From assembly GCA_001000675.1 (NCBI GenBank), contig LCHW01000001.1:408686-472685 (forward strand): 64,000 nt of DNA, in the 5' to 3' direction. This stretch comes from Candidatus Wolfebacteria bacterium GW2011_GWE2_44_13. GTDB lineage: Bacteria; Patescibacteria; Paceibacteria; UBA6257; UBA9933. Position numbers and translations under genes: made by a program. Below the pieces are notes generated by a model. It had not been told where the DNA came from. It ran no database searches and saw only the letters and a list, made by a program, of their open reading frames with translations. How positions within the stretch are numbered: the stretch's first letter is position 1; the number at the start of each line of letters is the position of its first letter. Below are positions 60,401-64,000 of the stretch, piece by piece.

Positions 60401-61222
60401 TTAGCGGATTTCGTATCGAAGTGATACGGTTACCGTTACTTCTTGAGACCCTGGTTCAATAGATGGAGCTTGCGCTGCTTCGAGTGATACGCTTTTTGCA
60501 TATCCTCCCATTGCATCGCGATACATTGGTACGGGCATATAGCCGCTTTCATCGATGTTGAGCAACTTTCCAATACGGAAGCTTGCTGCTTTTGCGGTCG
60601 CCTCCGCCTTGTCTTGCGCCTGCTTAATTGCCTCTTCTCGAGCCGCTGCCTCTACTTTTGCTGGCTCGTCAATCGTGAACGAAAGCTGAGAGATTGAGTT
60701 AGCCCCTTTCTTTGATAGCTGGCCCATAATCTCCCCTATTTTTTCGAAATCACGAACCTTTACGAGTGCGCTTTGTGTAATTGTATACCCTACGATATCA
60801 GGAGGAGGACACGGACGTGCTGCTGATGTTGAACCTCCCGTTGCCCATATAACTGTTTGAGAACAATCATAATACTGATATCGTGGCTCAATACTAAATT
60901 GTTGTGTTTTGATATCCTTATCTTCGACACCCTGTTCTTTAATGAAGCCAATAATAGCATTCATCTTTTCTGTGTTTTGTTTTTGCGCTGCTGATACGTT
61001 TTTATCGCCCTGCGTTACTACGCCAAATGAAAATTCGGCAACATCAGGGATTGCGGTCACCTTTCCTTCTCCTGTTACGGAAAAACTGCGAAACGAGGAC
61101 GGTTCAATTGATTCCGAAAATGCTCGCGCATAGACAAGCCCTGAGTATGCAATTGTTACTACTGCTAATGCGCCTACGATCCATAATCCATTTTTTATTT
61201 TAGTATCCATTTGTTCTGTCAT
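60401..61222 (-). CDS. SIMPL (DUF541) domain membrane-anchored protein
   Basis: 273 residues. N-terminal anchor (GLWIVGALAVVTIAYSGLVY), then the SIMPL domain: FRSFSVTGEGKVTAIPDVAEFSFGV, KDIKTQQFSIEPRY, VGYTITQSALVKVRD, GANSISQLSFTIDEP. Family members are envelope proteins of uncertain role. A CSQTV...ARPCPP loop holds two Cys that could pair. The ATGA overlap with the response regulator gene implies co-translation. Confidence 0.9.
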   Translation of the reverse strand: MTEQMDTKIKNGLWIVGALAVVTIAYSGLVYARAFSESIEPSSFRSFSVTGEGKVTAIPDVAEFSFGVVTQGDKNVSAAQKQNTEKMNAIIGFIKEQGVEDKDIKTQQFSIEPRYQYYDCSQTVIWATGGSTSAARPCPPPDIVGYTITQSALVKVRDFEKIGEIMGQLSKKGANSISQLSFTIDEPAKVEAAAREEAIKQAQDKAEATAKAASFRIGKLLNIDESGYMPVPMYRDAMGGYAKSVSLEAAQAPSIEPGSQEVTVTVSLRYEIR

Positions 61223-61617
61223 ATTGCTTTTAAGACTTCTTTAAGTTTAATAATGATATCATCTATCTTCCAGTTCGACTTCAGGAGATAATATGATGGT
61301 TGAACGAGTACAATATCCTTTAGCATTGCATCGGTGGTGTCAAAATTGGTTAAAATAATTACCTTTGCCGTTTCCCCCCATGCATCCTTACGTAACTCCT
61401 TGACCATTGTGATGCCATCCATTTTCGGCATCAAAATATCAACAAGCAATAGGTCGGGATGTTCTTGCAATGCAAGCGCAAGCCCCTCTTCGCCGTTCTT
61501 TGCTAAGAGCGGCTCTGCAAACCCTTCTCGCCGCACCTTGTCGGCGATCGCATTTCGCATTGCGCCCTCGTCTTCTGCGATAAGTATTTTTATGGTTTTC
61601 TCTGGCTGCTGTTCCAT
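61219..61617 (-). CDS. Single-domain response regulator
   Basis: 132 residues, receiver domain only. Acidic pair in IAEDEGAMRN, phosphoacceptor Asp in LLLVDILMPKMDG, Thr in VIILTNFD, Lys in YYLLKSNW. No output domain, so it acts by protein contact, as a phosphorelay member or on the co-encoded partners. It lies 45 bases after the kinase gene. Confidence 0.95.
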   Translation of the reverse strand: MEQQPEKTIKILIAEDEGAMRNAIADKVRREGFAEPLLAKNGEEGLALALQEHPDLLLVDILMPKMDGITMVKELRKDAWGETAKVIILTNFDTTDAMLKDIVLVQPSYYLLKSNWKIDDIIIKLKEVLKAI

Positions 61618-61662
61618 GTGTATAGTATATAGCTAATACAATAAAAATTCCATTCGCATGCA

Positions 61663-63894
61663 TTACATAGCAAGCGGCCTGCTCCCTTCGCGAGATTTCA
61701 TCCCTCTGAGTGGAATTTCAACATAAAATGCCGTCCCTTTATTTTCTTCTGATGTAAACCAAATCTTTCCCCCAGAACTTTCAATAAGTGATTTTATAAT
61801 GTAGAGCCCTAGGCCATTTCCGTCGGGTTCTTTTGCACGCGCATTGTCTGCTCTATAGAATTTAGTAAATATCTTAGCTTGCTGGTGCGCTGGTATGCCG
61901 AAGCCAGTGTCTGCAACGGTAATAAGCACCGTTTCTTCTTGTTTAACAAGTGATACTGTAATAGTTCCTTCCTCGTGCGTATATTTGACTGCGTTTGTTA
62001 ATAAATTCTGTAGTATTATATGTAATAATCTCGGATCTGCATTAATGAGCGGTATCGCCTTGTCGTAGTGTTTTATCAGATGTAATTTTTTGCGTGCAAT
62101 TTGTAGAGATAATTCTTTGAGTGCGTCTTCCATGGCTGCTACAAAATCTACCGTTTCTACATCTACCATAAACGTACCCATGTCGATGCGAGAAACATTA
62201 AGTAATGCGTTAACAAGGTCAACCATGCGCTTACTCGCATGTTCAATTTCTTCAAGATATTTTCTTTGCTTATCCGTAAGAGTGATATCTTTTGGATCAG
62301 TAAGCATTTCGATATACCAATTAATAATTGTCAGTGGCGTACGGAGCTGATGCGACGCGACGGACACGAACTCTGTTTTTGACTTGTCGATTTCTTTTTG
62401 TCGCGTAATATCTCGCTCAACCGCAACAAATCCATATAATGCTCCTTGCTCATCGGAAATGGGAGAGATGTTTGTTTCTGCGATATATAATCGTCCGTCT
62501 TTTCGCTTGTTAGTCACTTCCCCGTGGAAATTCTTACGCTCTTCTTTAATTGTGTGCCACATATTTCTATAAAATTCTTCTGGCATTTGTTTTCCCCAGA
62601 GTGATGGGCGGTTTCCTACCATTTCTTTATTGGAATACCCTGTAATTTCCTCGGCCGCTTTGTTTGCATATAAAATAACGCCTTCTTTATCGGTTATGAC
62701 TACATGGTCTGATGTACCCTCAACTGCAAGCTTAAATTTCTCAAAATTGCTTGTTACCTCGCGTATTTTTCGAAACAGTACACGATGGGAATCCTCCAAC
62801 TTTTGCGCCATGCTATTAAACGCATTACTTAAGTCCCCTAGCTCATCGCGAGATGTAATATTTGCACGGATATCTAAATTGCCATCCCCGAGTTTTTGTG
62901 CCGAAAGTGCGAGCATTTTTATCGGATCAATAACTCTCCGATTCATAAAATACGTTATCAGTAAAATAAATATCACTAAAATTCCTGCAAGATAGAATAA
63001 ATCATTGCGCAGTTCGGTGATTGCTTGCAAAGCTTGCGACTGCGGAATCTCCGTTATTAGTGTCCATCCATTATTAATACAGAGCGCTGATCCAATTACT
63101 AGTACATTATTAATATTATAGTACTCTTTTTGCTCGCCACAGGACGCTTTTTTAGACACATCAAGATGTTGTGTTAAGCGCGAGCCATCAAAATAGCGTT
63201 CATCAACAATGTACCCATCTTTATTGGTAATAAATACCGACATCAAGGCATAGCGCTCCCCGGCGCTCGCAAGCACTGCATTTCTTGTACGTATCATATT
63301 GGCAACTTTTCCGGCATCTACAAAATTTATAAGCGTACCAATCTTTCTTCCTTGTGTTGTATCGATTAGTGGAGCAGAAACTGTTAACGCAATCATACTG
63401 CGGTTGAACTTATCGGTAATCGCGAAGTCGCTTACTCGAGTCGCCCCGTAGGTAATATCTTCGGATTGAAGGTTTGTTACCCATATTGATTCGTCTTTCC
63501 CCAACTCCTGCTCTTCTGTTGAGGCGATAACTATGCCATTTTCATCTAAAATATTAATGCCGTATATTGCAGAATCAAGAACCATCTTGTTGTTTCTTAG
63601 ATGGTTTCCCAGTGCTTCCATTGCTTTTACATCTCGCGTTTCAACTATCTGTTGTGTTGTTTCTCTAATAAAGCCGTCCGAAGAAAAATCTGCTGTTCTG
63701 TAGGTTAAACGTTCTATGGCGTCTGTAATAATGATTTCGCCCGTGTTGTTGATCAAACTTAATTCCGCTGATATGCCGTCGGTAATGCTCTTGCGTTGTG
63801 TAATAAAAATAGCAATGTTGGCAAAAATTACAAGCGTTAGAATAATTGCCAAACTCCCCACTATTTTAAATCCAATGGTGCGTCGCTTAAACAT
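61663..63894 (-). CDS. Hybrid-free sensor histidine kinase (extracytoplasmic sensor, HAMP, PAS)
   Basis: 743 residues. Membrane span 1 (IVGSLAIILTLVIFANIAIF), an extracytoplasmic Cache-like sensor (about 35-295), span 2 (LFYLAGILVIFILLITYFM), HAMP (about 315-370), PAS with PAC (about 385-500: VVITDKEGVILYANKAAEEITGY, DITRQKE), HisKA with ASHQLRTPLT (phospho-His), and HATPase with NLLTNAVKYT, DTGFGIP and GNGLGLYI. Likely partner of the single-domain regulator downstream. Confidence 0.96.
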   Translation of the reverse strand: MFKRRTIGFKIVGSLAIILTLVIFANIAIFITQRKSITDGISAELSLINNTGEIIITDAIERLTYRTADFSSDGFIRETTQQIVETRDVKAMEALGNHLRNNKMVLDSAIYGINILDENGIVIASTEEQELGKDESIWVTNLQSEDITYGATRVSDFAITDKFNRSMIALTVSAPLIDTTQGRKIGTLINFVDAGKVANMIRTRNAVLASAGERYALMSVFITNKDGYIVDERYFDGSRLTQHLDVSKKASCGEQKEYYNINNVLVIGSALCINNGWTLITEIPQSQALQAITELRNDLFYLAGILVIFILLITYFMNRRVIDPIKMLALSAQKLGDGNLDIRANITSRDELGDLSNAFNSMAQKLEDSHRVLFRKIREVTSNFEKFKLAVEGTSDHVVITDKEGVILYANKAAEEITGYSNKEMVGNRPSLWGKQMPEEFYRNMWHTIKEERKNFHGEVTNKRKDGRLYIAETNISPISDEQGALYGFVAVERDITRQKEIDKSKTEFVSVASHQLRTPLTIINWYIEMLTDPKDITLTDKQRKYLEEIEHASKRMVDLVNALLNVSRIDMGTFMVDVETVDFVAAMEDALKELSLQIARKKLHLIKHYDKAIPLINADPRLLHIILQNLLTNAVKYTHEEGTITVSLVKQEETVLITVADTGFGIPAHQQAKIFTKFYRADNARAKEPDGNGLGLYIIKSLIESSGGKIWFTSEENKGTAFYVEIPLRGMKSREGSRPLAM

Positions 63895-63903
63895 ATAATT
63901 GCT

Positions 63904-64000
63904 TTATTTTACTGATGGTTCTTTTTGTCGTGTGTTTTTCGGGCTTGTGAGTGGCAATAGTATGGAGAATGTCGTGCCCTTGTCTTCTTCAGAGGTAAAT
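63904..64000 (-). CDS. C-terminal tail of a second histidine kinase (cut by window)
   Basis: The last 31 residues read FTSEEDKGTTFSILLPLTSP and so on, the final strand of a HATPase domain. They match FTSEENKGTAFYVEIPL at the same place in the neighbouring kinase. A tandem paralogue or a second kinase of the same operon is indicated. Confidence 0.75.
   Translation of the reverse strand, partial: FTSEEDKGTTFSILLPLTSPKNTRQKEPSVK

Overview
The window reads as a chromosome segment from an ultra-small-genome bacterium of the Candidate Phyla Radiation (Patescibacteria, most likely Parcubacteria-like). This is an inference. It rests on trimmed housekeeping proteins (UvrA, UvrB and UvrC all lack domains found in their usual homologues), many start codons sitting only 7-15 bases after a TATAAT/TATACT-like box with no Shine-Dalgarno, small membrane-protein families typical of these lineages, and a lysine-rich histone-like peptide. 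No rRNA operon, complete tRNA, CRISPR array or insertion sequence was seen.

Layout. 0-7.3 kb: excision repair (uvrB C-terminal part, uvrA, uvrC) with an MFS carrier. Between uvrB and uvrA lie a dispersed structured repeat and a roughly 360-nt RNA gene on the minus strand with its own promoter and terminator. 7.3-14.1 kb: DSP phosphatase, lemA, alpha/beta hydrolase, GtrA-like protein, an AT-rich block with a DnaA-box-like site, a Lys/Ala/Val histone-like protein, hpf, secA and a methyltransferase. 14.3-24.9 kb: phospholipase D/cardiolipin synthase-like protein; a D-aminoacylase homologue that has lost its metal ligands, overlapping ftsW and followed by murG and a secreted S9 peptidase; gltX; an EnvC-like M23 peptidase. 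25-31 kb: a strand-switch zone with small peptide genes, a HAD phosphatase/P-loop kinase pair, Nudix, PD-(D/E)XK nuclease, M19-like protein and rpmA. 31-64 kb: almost everything is on the minus strand: kinase/HIT/methyltransferase, rplI, ctp, thpR, Gmad2-GerMN lipoprotein-like protein, sugar dehydrogenase, SOD, a run of small hypothetical genes, S51 peptidase, a membrane-anchored tRNA-binding domain, tandem cytochrome b5 plus ferric-reductase-like flavocytochrome, queA-tgt, P-type ATPase, two MFS carriers, dinB, a MacAB-like exporter with two permeases, phoH, and a SIMPL/response regulator/histidine kinase module.

Two expression styles coexist. Most conserved genes look leaderless or weakly led. 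About fifteen other genes, mostly small or hypothetical plus Nudix, M19, pseudopilin and PhoH, have a long 5' leader, a strong GGAG(G) ribosome site and a tight hairpin-T terminator, and at least eight of them also have a consensus TTGACA promoter. They behave like independent cassettes set between native genes.

Best leads: (1) the unrecognised minus-strand RNA at about 1.4-1.8 kb; (2) two related families of structured intergenic repeats (two copies each) with compensatory base changes; (3) the ligand-less D-aminoacylase in the ftsW/murG operon; (4) a 42-residue Cys-rich peptide gene behind a perfect palindrome; (5) the minimal UvrABC set; (6) a flavocytochrome-cytochrome b5 pair; (7) tandem 93-residue paralogues in the cassette array.
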